Shown here: in pieces, positions 8,411 to 18,000 of the stretch | Numbering within the stretch: position 1 is the stretch's first letter | Layout: every line of letters starts with the position of its first letter | NCBI GenBank assembly: GCA_947631145.1 | Contig: CANRKF010000013.1 | Coordinates: 1-38,045, forward strand | DNA: 38,045 bases | Reading direction: 5' to 3' | From: an uncultured Clostridia bacterium | GTDB lineage: Bacteria > Bacillota > Clostridia > TANB77 > CAG-508 | The notes under the pieces: model-generated | Seen by the model: only the letters and a program-made list of their open reading frames with translations | What the model was told of the DNA's origin: nothing | Databases searched by the model: none | Position numbers and translations under genes: made by a program

Positions 8411-8619
8411 AAATAAAATTAATTTTTGCTATAAATATGAAAAATGAATAAAAATAAAATTAAATTTGTTATAAAATGCAAAAAATAAATAAAAGAAAAA
8501 TTAAATTTGTTATAAAATATAAGAAATAAATAAAAGTAAAATTAAATTTGTTATAAAATATAAAAAATAAGTGAAAGTAAAATTAAATTTTGCTATGAAA
8601 TATAATATAAAAAATGCAT
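8385..8619 (+). repeat. 41-bp tandem repeat after tex, five to six copies
   Basis: AAAATTAA begins at 8415, 8456, 8497, 8538 and 8579, an exact 41-bp period. The last tex codons (CTATGAAAGATGTGTAAAAATAAAATT region split across 8394-8420) align to CTATAAATATGAAAAATGAATAAAAATAAAATT downstream with a short gap, so the gene end again looks like the first unit. The 361-bp gap between tex and the surface protein gene otherwise holds only the terminator. Confidence 0.8.
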
Positions 8620-8678
8620 AAAATACAATTAAACTTTAATTATGAAAAAAGTACCAGGAAATAAAACTAATAAAATTT

Positions 8679-8728
8679 ATAATCTTGTAAATAATCTTAT
8701 AGTAGATATTACAAGATTATTTTTTTTA
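8679..8728 (+). terminator. intrinsic terminator downstream of tex
   Basis: A 12-bp stem ATAATCTTGTAA (8679-8690) pairs with TTACAAGATTAT (8709-8720) and is followed by an unbroken T run. Confidence 0.85.
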
Positions 8729-8771
8729 ACTTCGTAATATTATAAAATATAATTTTATAAAGGAGGATAAC

Positions 8772-9746
8772 ATGAAAAAAACAAGCAAAATTTTAATTTT
8801 AACTATTACATTACTTTTACTTATTTTTGCTAGCAATTTTGTAAAAGCAGCCCAAGAAAATTATGCACAAATAAGTAATTTATCTGGCGGAGATGTAAAC
8901 TTAACTGGTTCTGGAACAGCAGATGTAAAATTAAAATATAACAGATTAAATCTTACTTGGTATAAAGCAGATCCAGACATAGGAAGAACTGTAGATGGAT
9001 ATTGGGTAGGATATAAAGTTGATTTCCCAGAAAGTTTAGGAGGAAATAGCGCAGATCAAGCAACAGTTGAAAAAGCAAAATATCATACTAAATTTACTGG
9101 ATACGAATGGTCAGCACCAAAATCTTTCTATAATGCAAGAGATGGACAATGGTTTATGACAGGCTGGGTTCAAATAACTCAAGAAATGCTTAATGCTAAT
9201 GAAGGAGATTTTGAATTATTTGAAGCTCAATTTGACTGGGAAGGAGACGGAGAATATGAGCAAACTATGAAAATAGAAATAAATGCTGAAAATGTTGTAC
9301 TTGATTCATCAAAGGTATCAACTGTTAATATTAAAGAAACAGGAAATGGTGCTAGTGATGATGTAAGAAAATTTTATATAGAAACAGGTAAATCTTTAAA
9401 TGAAGGTCTAGTAGAATCAGAATTGAACCTTTTAAAAATTATAGAAAATAAAGAAGGTTTTGTAAAATTTTATGAAGAAGGCAAAGAGGATGAAGAATTT
9501 TCTTTCGATGACCCAATAAACGATAAAGAAATAACAATAATAGCTTTATTTAATAAAATAGATCCAGAACCAGAAGAGCAACCTACTCCAAAGCCAACAG
9601 TTACACCAAAACCAACCAATACGCCAAAACCAGAAAAAGATGAAACACCAAAAACAGGAACTGCAGAACCAATTAATTATGTAATAGTAGCAACATCTAC
9701 ATTAATGATTTTAAGCTTAGCAATTATTAGTTCAAGAAAAAAATAA
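8772..9746 (+). CDS. secreted, sortase-anchored surface protein
   Basis: 324 aa. A signal peptide covers residues 1-26 (basic KKTSK, hydrophobic core, cleavage near VKA-AQ). The C-terminus has a Pro/Thr/Lys wall-spanning stretch (TPKPTVTPKPTNTPKP, about 272-287), the sortase-type motif TPKTG (292-296), a hydrophobic segment (302-320) and a basic tail SSRKK. The mature domain (about 27-170) is rich in Trp, Tyr and Gly (NLTWYKADPD, GYWVGYKVDFPES, GQWFMTGWVQIT); I do not recognise its fold. AAAGGAGG lies just upstream. It is expected to be exported and linked to peptidoglycan. The sortase gene is not in this window. Ligand or adhesion role unknown. Confidence 0.85.
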   Translation: MKKTSKILILTITLLLLIFASNFVKAAQENYAQISNLSGGDVNLTGSGTADVKLKYNRLNLTWYKADPDIGRTVDGYWVGYKVDFPESLGGNSADQATVEKAKYHTKFTGYEWSAPKSFYNARDGQWFMTGWVQITQEMLNANEGDFELFEAQFDWEGDGEYEQTMKIEINAENVVLDSSKVSTVNIKETGNGASDDVRKFYIETGKSLNEGLVESELNLLKIIENKEGFVKFYEEGKEDEEFSFDDPINDKEITIIALFNKIDPEPEEQPTPKPTVTPKPTNTPKPEKDETPKTGTAEPINYVIVATSTLMILSLAIISSRKK

Positions 9747-9754
9747 TATAAAAA

Positions 9755-9887
9755 TGTCGCTTTAGGGACGTTTCTTGACGCGACAGTTTGTCGCATTTGG
9801 GACACATGTTAAAAAATATATCTAACAAGACAGACAGTATGTGTTAAAACCCCAATACCTAAGTTAACAAATTTCCCTAAAGCAACA
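9755..9887. mobile_element. small non-autonomous inverted-repeat element (MITE or REP-like)
   Basis: About 133 bp bounded by 14-bp inverted ends, TGTCGCTTTAGGGA (9755-9768) against TCCCTAAAGCAACA (9874-9887), 13 of 14 paired. Inside are GCGACA-gtt-TGTCGC (9780-9794) and an ACACAT/ATGTGT pair. The G+C content is clearly above the surroundings, and no coding potential is seen. It lies between convergent genes. A mobile origin is inferred from structure; no second copy is visible in the window. Confidence 0.5.
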
Positions 9888-9942
9888 AAGTATTCTTTTC
9901 AAAACTTAACAATAATAAAATTTTGAATAATATCTTTTGCAG

Positions 9943-9984
9943 AATACTTTTAAAAAAATACTTTTTGAAAAATACTTTTTGAAA
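9943..9984. repeat. 14-bp tandem repeat, three copies
   Basis: AATACTTTTTGAAA-type units start at 9943, 9957 and 9971. They lie just past the 3' end of the anti-sigma gene on the minus strand. Confidence 0.65.
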
Positions 9985-10003
9985 ACAACCTTTTATAAAA
10001 TAT

Positions 10004-10933
10004 CTAATTATTAATTATTTCATACTCACTAATATCTGGCTCAGCAAAAACATCTTCAGTTACAGTGTTAAATTCATATACATATTCAGTTATAAGCTGA
10101 GTATTTTCATCTTGATTTCCACCTACTGTACAAATAGGAAGACCAGTTTGCTTATCTATATACATAGCTCCATATATACTTTTATTAGCAGGAGCGGATA
10201 TATAATAGCATTCTTTTCCATGATATTCTTGTGGTTGAACTGTTGTAAATAGAGAAAATACAAACAAATCCCACAAATTTCTTCTACCGCCAAAATAAAA
10301 CATATCAACTTCATTTGAAAAATCAAAATATGCTGACGTATTTTGACCTAAATATACAGTTTTATTTTCTCCTTTTTCAATATAAGTTTTATTAGATATA
10401 TAAGTATTTTCTTCTGCATTTTCTGGTTTTGAGGCTAATATTTTTATTATTTCATTACCTTCATCTGAATATTTAGTAAATAACATCATTCTTTTATTTT
10501 CAAGAGTATATACATCTATTCTTCTAAAAGTTGCACCATCATTACCATAAGCTAATTTGTGATAATCACCGTAATCATAACCATAAGTCATACGATGATA
10601 ATTAGTAGAAGTAGCATAAGTTTTTGCGTTATTTGATAAATTAGAAAGTATAATCATTTTCCTTACAATATTTCCTAAAAATATAACTATAATCAAAATT
10701 AATATTACTTCAAAAATTCTCAATTTATTTCTATATTTTTTCAAATATTTAACTTCTATTTTTTCTACTTTTTTATTGTCAAAATCTAAATCATTTTGCA
10801 TAGCTTCTAATACTTTTTTACAGTTTTCGCAAGTAGAAATATGTTCTTCTATATATTTATTAGTTTCGTCATTTGTTAATTTTTCAATATAACTTGGCAA
10901 TAAATCTTGAACAATTTTACAATCTTTATCCAT
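10004..10933 (-). CDS. anti-sigma factor with zinc-finger N-terminus and one TM helix
   Basis: 309 aa from the ATG at 10933, one base after the sigma-factor stop and correctly spaced from GGAGGG; a GTG at 10942 is in frame but too near that site. Residues 1-45 form a zf-HC2/ZAS anti-sigma domain with HISTCENC (His31, Cys35, Cys38). A single membrane helix follows (about 73-94), then a roughly 215-residue external domain ending in EYEIINN. The inferred role is to hold the ECF sigma factor at the membrane until a signal reaches the outer domain. The outer domain contains KECYYISAPANKS and YIDKQTGLPI, reminiscent of lipoprotein-carrier-like folds. Signal unknown. Confidence 0.85.
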   Translation of the reverse strand: MDKDCKIVQDLLPSYIEKLTNDETNKYIEEHISTCENCKKVLEAMQNDLDFDNKKVEKIEVKYLKKYRNKLRIFEVILILIIVIFLGNIVRKMIILSNLSNNAKTYATSTNYHRMTYGYDYGDYHKLAYGNDGATFRRIDVYTLENKRMMLFTKYSDEGNEIIKILASKPENAEENTYISNKTYIEKGENKTVYLGQNTSAYFDFSNEVDMFYFGGRRNLWDLFVFSLFTTVQPQEYHGKECYYISAPANKSIYGAMYIDKQTGLPICTVGGNQDENTQLITEYVYEFNTVTEDVFAEPDISEYEIINN

Positions 10934-10934
10934 A

Positions 10935-11414
10935 CTAATCACCCTCCTTTAATTTTTGCTTACCTCTATAAAAAGTTACCTTAGCCCAGTTTTCTGATTT
11001 GTTTAAAATAATGCCTATTTCTTTAAAACTTAACTCTCCCGTTATTCTAAGATAAATTACTTCTCTAGTTTTCTCATCTAACTTTTGAATTCTTTGATAT
11101 AGTACCATTTTTTCTTCATTTACAACAACTGCATCTTCAGTTTTTTCTAGTGTTGGAATTTCAAAAAATTGGTTATCATCAATTTTTGTAAGCCTTTTAT
11201 TTTTTCTACATTCATCATACCATAAGTTTTTTGCTATTTGGCATAACCATACTGAAATTTTACAATTACCCTTATAGGTACCAATCTTTTTTACAGCTCT
11301 ATAAAAAGTTTCCTGAGTTAATTCTTCAGAAATATTTCTATTATGAGTTAAGCAGAATAAGTACTTATATACTGTTTCAAAATATTGTTTATATATTTGT
11401 TCTATATCCTGCAT
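10935..11414 (-). CDS. ECF-type RNA polymerase sigma factor
   Basis: 159 aa, standard ECF length. Region 2 (about 5-70) includes LTQETFYRAVKKI and WLCQIAKNLWYDECRK. Region 4 (about 100-157) includes LDEKTREVIYLRI, LSFKEIGIIL and WAKVTFYRGKQKL, a helix-turn-helix for -35 recognition. GAAGGAGG precedes the ATG. The gene for the membrane anti-sigma factor follows immediately, so they form an operon. An ECF-type promoter upstream (TGTAAC-16-CGTC) suggests autoregulation. Target genes cannot be named. Confidence 0.93.
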   Translation of the reverse strand: MQDIEQIYKQYFETVYKYLFCLTHNRNISEELTQETFYRAVKKIGTYKGNCKISVWLCQIAKNLWYDECRKNKRLTKIDDNQFFEIPTLEKTEDAVVVNEEKMVLYQRIQKLDEKTREVIYLRITGELSFKEIGIILNKSENWAKVTFYRGKQKLKEGD

Positions 11415-11486
11415 ACATTTAACCTCCTTCTGCTTGTAAGCGTTAAAGAAACTTACTAGGCTATTTATAATATTTTGTAAGAATAA

Positions 11487-11512
11487 GACGTAGAAAAAAT
11501 AAATTAGTTACA
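11487..11512 (-). promoter_or_regulatory. candidate autoregulated ECF promoter
   Basis: On the minus strand TGTAAC (11512-11507), a 16-bp spacer and CGTC (11490-11487). This is the classic ECF layout, like TGAAAC-N16-CGTA/CGTC promoters of Bacillus. It lies about 75 bp before the sigma gene start. CGTC is rare in this AT-rich sequence, which strengthens the match. Confidence 0.6.
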
Positions 11513-11522
11513 AAATTTTATC

Positions 11523-11600
11523 AAAAAAGCTTCATGTAGTATTGAACATTTTCAAAGAATATTTTATTATAGACTGAAAATGATACATACTACACGAAGC
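11523..11600 (-). terminator. large hairpin terminator after the HD-GYP regulator gene
   Basis: Read on the minus strand, GCTTC-TGTAGTAT and CATTTTCA arms (11600-11568) pair with 11561-11529 across a loop of about 20 nt, and six T residues follow. The stem is interrupted by mismatches and is longer than most terminators. Confidence 0.6.
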
Positions 11601-11650
11601 AGACAATAAAAATTATACTATTACAAAAATTTAAAAGGTAGTTATTAATA

Positions 11651-12706
11651 TTAATTTTTAAATTCTTCTTGAATTTTTTCAATTTCATCATAATGATTTT
11701 CTAAAATATCTAAAAATACTTTTGCAATTTCTGGATCGAATTGAGTACCAGAACAATCTTCAATTTCTTCTTTTACAACATCTAAAGGCAAGCTATCTCT
11801 ATAAGTTCTTCTTGAAGTCATAGCATCAAAAGTATCGGCAAGTGCTGCAATACGAGCAAAATAAGGAATGTCATTACCTTTTAATTTTCCCGGATATCCT
11901 CTTCCATCAAATCTTTCGTGATGATGCTTTACAATAGGAATAATATCCTGAAAAGCCTCTGCATTGCATAAAATATGAGCTCCTATAGAAGGGTGATTTT
12001 TAATTTCAGAATATTCATCATCTGTTAATTTAGATTCTTTTAATAAAATACTATCTGGAATGCCTATTTTACCAATATCGTGGAATAAGCCTCCAATTTT
12101 TAAAGTTTTTAAATCTTCTTCAGGAAGACCAAGATATTTTCCAATTAAAACAGAATATTTAGAAACTCTATCTGAATGACCTCTTGTATATGGATCTTTA
12201 GCTTCTACGGTATATCTTAAAGTTTCAATACTATCTAAATATGCTTTTTCTAATTTTTCTATAGTATTTGAAAGTTCATCATTAATTCTTTTAATTTCTT
12301 TCATTTGCTCAATTGATTTAATTCCAGATTCAATAAGAAGCAATAATTGGTCAAATTTATCACTTTTTTCACAATAGCCTTGAATATCTAATTTTCTAAT
12401 AGTTTCAAGAGGTGGAGCTAAATCCTTATGACCTGTAAGTAACAAAATGTATAATTCTTTATTAAACTTTCTAATTTCTTCTACTACTTTATCACCATGA
12501 ATAGGAGTCATAATAAAGTCTAAAATCATTAAATCAAAATGTTCTTTTTTTATAAGTTCTATTGCTTCCATAGGATCTGTTACACCAGTTAAATCATAAC
12601 CAGAACGTTTCAAAAACACAGATAAAGAATCTACAATTCCTTCTTCATCATCTACTGCAATTATTTTGTAGCTAGAACTAGTAGCTGACTGCATATTTTT
12701 TCTCAT
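11651..12706 (-). CDS. response regulator with HD-GYP output domain (cyclic-di-GMP phosphodiesterase)
   Basis: 351 aa. The receiver domain (about 13-130) has acidic pair Asp19-Asp20, phospho-acceptor Asp63 (MILDF) and Lys94 (TGHKD). A helical linker (about 130-160) leads to an HD-GYP domain (about 160-345) with His177, the metal pair His209-Asp210 (LFHDIGKIGIP) and HHERFDGRGYP (262-272). The GYP triplet is intact, so hydrolysis of c-di-GMP is likely. It has no DNA-binding domain. It lies downstream of the sensor kinase on the same strand, with a 366-bp gap, and probably forms a two-component pair with it. A GGAATG-like ribosome site is modest. Confidence 0.92.
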   Translation of the reverse strand: MRKNMQSATSSSYKIIAVDDEEGIVDSLSVFLKRSGYDLTGVTDPMEAIELIKKEHFDLMILDFIMTPIHGDKVVEEIRKFNKELYILLLTGHKDLAPPLETIRKLDIQGYCEKSDKFDQLLLLIESGIKSIEQMKEIKRINDELSNTIEKLEKAYLDSIETLRYTVEAKDPYTRGHSDRVSKYSVLIGKYLGLPEEDLKTLKIGGLFHDIGKIGIPDSILLKESKLTDDEYSEIKNHPSIGAHILCNAEAFQDIIPIVKHHHERFDGRGYPGKLKGNDIPYFARIAALADTFDAMTSRRTYRDSLPLDVVKEEIEDCSGTQFDPEIAKVFLDILENHYDEIEKIQEEFKN

Positions 12707-13072
12707 AAATTACTTCATTCCTTGCATAATATATTTAGGTTTTTTAAGGCTACCCATAAACCTTTCTTAAAGTAGATCTATTTGCTAAAAGTTAAATAAT
12801 TCTTTATCTTTAGTTATAATTTATTTAATCGAATTATATCATAATTTGTAATTTTATTACAATTTTTTTACTTAAAAATTATAAAAAAATTAAGTTTAAA
12901 AGTAAATTCCAGATTTTTCTAAACAGGGCTTTAATTTTGTAATTAACCAAAAGTATAGTTAATGTAATAATAAAACAACAAGTATTTAAAGTATCATACA
13001 CAATCTTTCAACTAGATTGTTTAAAAGTTTTTCAATATAAAAAGGGTTCTTATATTATTTATAAAATAAATA
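12707..13072. other. 366-bp intergenic region without a recognisable gene
   Basis: AT-rich spacer between the kinase and response-regulator genes. A 7-bp hairpin ACAATCT/AGATTGT lies at 13000-13020. Near 12735-12770 a short inverted pair (AGGTTT/AAACCT on the minus strand) lies in the regulator's leader. I looked for a c-di-GMP riboswitch core here and did not find one. Confidence 0.5.
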
Positions 13073-14873
13073 TTACACCGGCAAAATAATATTAAAAGAA
13101 GTACCTTTACCTTCAGCAGTTTCATAAGTAATATTACCATTAAAATGTGCACGAATAGTAGAGTAAGACATAAATAAACCAAGTCCAGTACCATTTTTAC
13201 CCTTTGTAGTAACCATTTCTTTAAACAATTTTGCTTGAACATTTTTTGGAAGTCCACCAGCATAATCTTTAACAGAAATCATAACATTTTTATTTTCTTC
13301 AGTTAATACTAAATCAATTTTTTGATTTGTTTTTCCATTGTAAGCTTGAATAGCATTTGAAATCATATTATTAATTACTTGTACTAAACTATTTATATTA
13401 CCTTTTAATATAATATTAGGATTTGTTCTCATTTGAACATTTAAAGAAACTAAAGCATTTTTTAGCTCATGTTTCATTAAAATATCAACTCTTTTTACTA
13501 ATTCATCTAAATTAAAAGAAACAGCTTGTTCTTCAGATAAAGTAACAGCTTGTCCTTTAACAGCTGTAATAACATCTGACATATATTCAGTGTAATCTCT
13601 AATTTTATCAACCCACTCAATCATATCTTTTGCAATATCAAGATGATCTTCCACAGTAACTTCTGGATCTCCAACAGAAGCTTGATATTCTTTAATTAAA
13701 TCAGATAGCCCTTCAGCAGCACCACTAATTGACATTATAGGAGTTTTTAAGTTGTGTGCAATACCTCCAATTAATTGTCCAAGTGAAGCTAAACGTTCTC
13801 TTTCCATAAGCATATTTTGATTTTCTTTAATAGTTTGCATATCTAACATATGCTGAGTAGTATCTTTAAATAAAATTAAAGTACCCAAAAAAGTTTTATC
13901 ATTTTTTATATTATTAATTTCTATATTAAAATATTTTGAATTATTTTTAACCTTTTTTTCAAAATAATAGGTTTTATCGCTATCTTTTATTCCATCAATA
14001 CATTTTTTTACATCTGATAAATCCATATTAAAATATTCACTAGAAAATAAATCATCAATATTTTTATTACGAATATTAATTGATTTAAAATTAAACATAT
14101 ATAAAAAGGTTTTATTAAAATCAATAATAATATTTTTTTCATTAATTACTAAATAACCATCAGACATTCTATCTACTATTCTTTGAAGTGCTATAGGTGT
14201 TACACTTAAAAATCCAAATTTAAATATGGCAAGTGCATAAAAGAAAATAGCAAATGCAAAAGAAATAGGTGTAATATAAATTGTCATAGGTATAATAGCA
14301 AAACTTCCTAATACATTAATTGTAATAGGTAAAATAGTACCAACTAAAAATAAAATTGACTGCTTAGAAAAAAAGCCAGAATTTTTCATTGAATAACGCA
14401 ATAATTTTACCATAGCAATTAATAAAATAGAATATGTATAAATTAAGTATATATTAGCATAAGGACCTGTTACAGTATCATTTAAATTAATAGAATACTT
14501 TTCATAAAAAAGATGATGAAAATCATTTGTCCATAAAACGAGTAATGAAATTACAGGTATAACAAAAAGTAATAAATATTTTTTCTTAAATACAATTTTT
14601 GTATTAGCAAATATTAAACTAACAAAATAAATTACAACAGGTATAAAACATGCACCAATATAAGAAAAATAATCAAAGTAAATAGGTGGTATACCTAAAG
14701 GCTCACTAAGAAGTCCTCCGCAAAAATACACAAGAACAAAGTTCTAATAATAAAAGTAAAGTAATAATAAAACAAGTTCTAATTTGTGCCTTTGGAGTCT
14801 TTTTATAAATAACATAAATTAAAATAAGTATTGTAATAATAACAACTAATAAAAACCATAAATAAAAGTTCAT
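13073..14873 (-). CDS. 7TM sensor histidine kinase with PAS domain, interrupted by a single-base frameshift
   Basis: About 599 aa if one extra base near 14738 is ignored. ATG 14873 has a GAAAGGGG site; 45 residues from it form the first TM helices, then the frame ends early. The second frame continues with VYFCGGLLSEPLGIPPIYF, the family's conserved block, so both parts belong together. About seven N-terminal membrane segments (to about residue 220) are followed by a PAS-like sensor region (about 225-345), an H-box IAHNLKTP with the phospho-acceptor His at about 373, and an HATPase domain with NNMISNAIQAY, DYAGGLP and GTGLGLFMSY. The kinase core resembles NtrB/HupT types. It follows the NRPS gene by about 145 bp and precedes the HD-GYP regulator. 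Signal unknown. Confidence 0.85.
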
Positions 14874-14930
14874 ATAATTACCCCTTTCTTTTGTAAATAT
14901 TTTTTTATTTTATTTTGTAGAAAAATATTT

Positions 14931-15017
14931 TAATTATATATTTATTTTTTAGTAAAATATTTAATTATATATTTATTTTTTATAGAAATATTTAATTATT
15001 TATATTTATTATATTAA
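14931..15017. repeat. 31-bp tandem repeat directly after the NRPS stop codon
   Basis: TAATTATAT-type units begin at 14931, 14962 and 14993 (31-bp steps), and a shortened, diverged unit reaches the NRPS stop at 15018-15020. The sequence is nearly pure A/T, so the first-unit claim is weaker than for corA. Confidence 0.55.
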
Positions 15018-18000
15018 TTATTTAATATTAATATTAAAGTATCCAATATCAGCTAAATATTTAAAATAATTTTTTAAATATCTTTTATCTATAGCAGGCC
15101 ATTCAAAACCAATTTTTGATAAAAATTCTTTTGTAAAATCAGATTCTATTTTAACCTCAGAACGATAAACTAATTTTTTATTTTTATCAAAATCATTAAT
15201 AATACCCTCTAAATAATTTTTCTTAGTTTGATCCTGCAATAAATTATTAATTATTTTTTCAAATTTTTCAGCAGATACTAATTTAATATCAATTCCAAGT
15301 TCAACCATAATTTCATATAATTTATCTAAATTAACATGTTTTTCATTTAATAAGTGAAAAACATTATAATCTTTATTAAAATAAGAAGCAATTTTTACAA
15401 TAGCATCGCCACAATAATCAATAGGTGTAAACTCAGCATACAAGTCCATCATATAATCAGGCAAATAACCAATTTGCAAAAATGACCTAATACGATTAAC
15501 AAAGGCATTTTCAAAATGATTTTGTTGAAATTTTCCTTCAGAAAATCTACTAGTTAAATTACCCATTCTTAAAATACAAGCATTTAAACCTTTAGAAATA
15601 GCTTCTAAAACTAAATGTTCAGCCTCAAATTTACTATGCACATAAGCATTACTTAAATTTTGTCCAATATAAAACTTAGTTTCATTATAATTAATTTCTT
15701 TACCAAAATTATTTTCAATATTAGAGCCTTCTGCTAAGTTATTACCAGAAACACTAATTGTTGAAACATGAAGAAGTCTTAAATTAAATTTTTCACATAA
15801 AGAAATTATATTTTGAGTACCATTTATATTAATATTATTAAAATCATCATAATTACCATAATGCTTTACTAATGCGGCACAGTGAATTACAGTATCCAAA
15901 CAGCCTCCTAAATTTTCATAATTTTCATTATTAAGACCTAATTTTGAATCTGTAATATCGCCTTCCACTAAGAAAATACGTTTTCCAATTAAATTATCAT
16001 ATTTATTTTCAAAATAAAATTTAAGCACATTTTTTAATCTTTGCTCAGCAGTAAAATTATTTTTACTGCGAATTAAACAGTAAACCTTAGCAGAAGTATT
16101 TTTTAATAAACTATCTAATACATGAGCTCCTAAAAAACCAGTAAAACCTGTAAGTAAAACATTTTTTATTGGCACAAATGTAAGAGACATATTATTTGTA
16201 ATATAATTATTAGCAATAAATTTATCATATTTTTTATAATCTTCATTTTCACTTTTATTTAATTGCTCATCGAAAATTTTAAATTTATTTTTATCTAATT
16301 GCTCATTATAATTTTCATCTTCACTTTTATTTAATTGATTATCGAAAATTTTAAATTTATTTTTATCTAATTGCTCATTATATTTTTCATCATCACTTTT
16401 ATCTAATTGCTTATCAAAAATTTCATTTTCATTTATATCCAAATTTTGCTCATTTGAATTTTTCAAATCTGAATTATTTACTTTTTCAAGTAAATAATTA
16501 GATAATTTTTCTACAGTAGGAAAATCAAAAATATTACCATAACTAATTTGTAAATTATTGCTCAAAGCCTCTACTTGTAGCTTCATAGCACTTAAAGAAT
16601 CTCCGCCTATTTCAAAGAAATTATCTGTTATTCCAATATTATCATAATTTAAAACTTTTTTAAATAAAGTAAGTAATATTTCCTCTGTTTTATTTCTAGG
16701 AGGAATAATAGATTCTCTATGTATTAATGCGTTATTAAAATTAATTGGCAATTTATTTTTATCTACTTTTCCATTTGTATTAATTGGCAATTTTTCTAAT
16801 TGCATAAAATGAGAAGGTATCATATAAACAGGCAAAAAGTTTTTTAAAAATTCTTTTAATTCATTTTCATCTATTAAATTATCTGTAGCAATATAAGAAC
16901 AAATAGTTTTTTCATTATTTATATTAAGAACCGTAGTATAACATTCTTTTATAGCAGGAAATTTTGAAATTCCTAAATTTATTTCGCTTAACTCTACACG
17001 AAAACCTCTTATTTTTACTTGACTATCTATTCTTCCTATAAAGCAAATTGTTCCATCTTCATTCCATGAAACTAAATCTCCAGTTTTATAAACCATACCA
17101 GAACCAAATGGATTAGGTATAAATTTTTCTTTAGTTAAATTTTCATTGTTAAGATAACCTTTACCAACACCATCTCCGCCAACCCATAATTCACCAGGAA
17201 TACCAATAGGTTGCAAATTTCCAGTAGAAGAAACCACATAAGCTGTTGAATTAGAAATAGGTTTACCAATTGGAATAGATGTATCATACAATTTATCAAT
17301 AGTAAAACAACAAGAAAATGTAGTATTTTCAGTAGGACCATAACCATTAATAATGGTTAAATTAGGATTAGCACTTTTTATCATATTAATATGTTTTGGA
17401 GATAATACATCTCCACCTGTTAATAATACACGCACACTTCTAAACATATGAGGATTATCCTCACTTAATTGTTGCATTAAAGGAGCTGTAAGCCATAAAA
17501 TAGTTATTTTATTTTTTAATAAATAATCTTGAAGTTTAGAAGCATCAAGTAAATCTTGCTTTTTAATAATATATAGTGTAAAGCCATTTAGCAAAGCAGC
17601 CCAAATTTCAAAAGTACAAGCATCAAAAACAATAGAGCCAGTTTGCAAAATTCTTTCTTTTGGTTTAAATTCAATAAAATTATTATTTTTAATTAACCTT
17701 ACTATATTTTTATGAGTAACCATAACACCCTTAGGGTTACCAGTAGAACCAGAAGTATACATAACATAAGCCAAACTATCTGGATTAATATTAGCATTAA
17801 CTCTAGTTTTTTCTTCTCTTTCATAAATATAATTACTTAACTCTATAGACAAAGGTTTAATAGTAGTTGCAGATTTATGTATAAAATCAGGAACAGTTAA
17901 AAGTATGTTAGCATTTGAATCATGTAACATATAATCAATACGTTCCTTTGGATATTGCACATCAATAGGAAGAAAAGCTGCTCCTACCTTTAGTATACCT

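Noticed and set aside
9755..9887. Plain intrinsic terminator between convergent genes
   Set aside because: The ends pair across more than 100 nt and there is no T run, so a mobile element explains it better.
12707..13072. c-di-GMP or PreQ1 riboswitch in front of the HD-GYP gene
   Set aside because: A short stem with AAAAAACC-like sequence caught my eye, but the conserved core bases of either riboswitch are absent.
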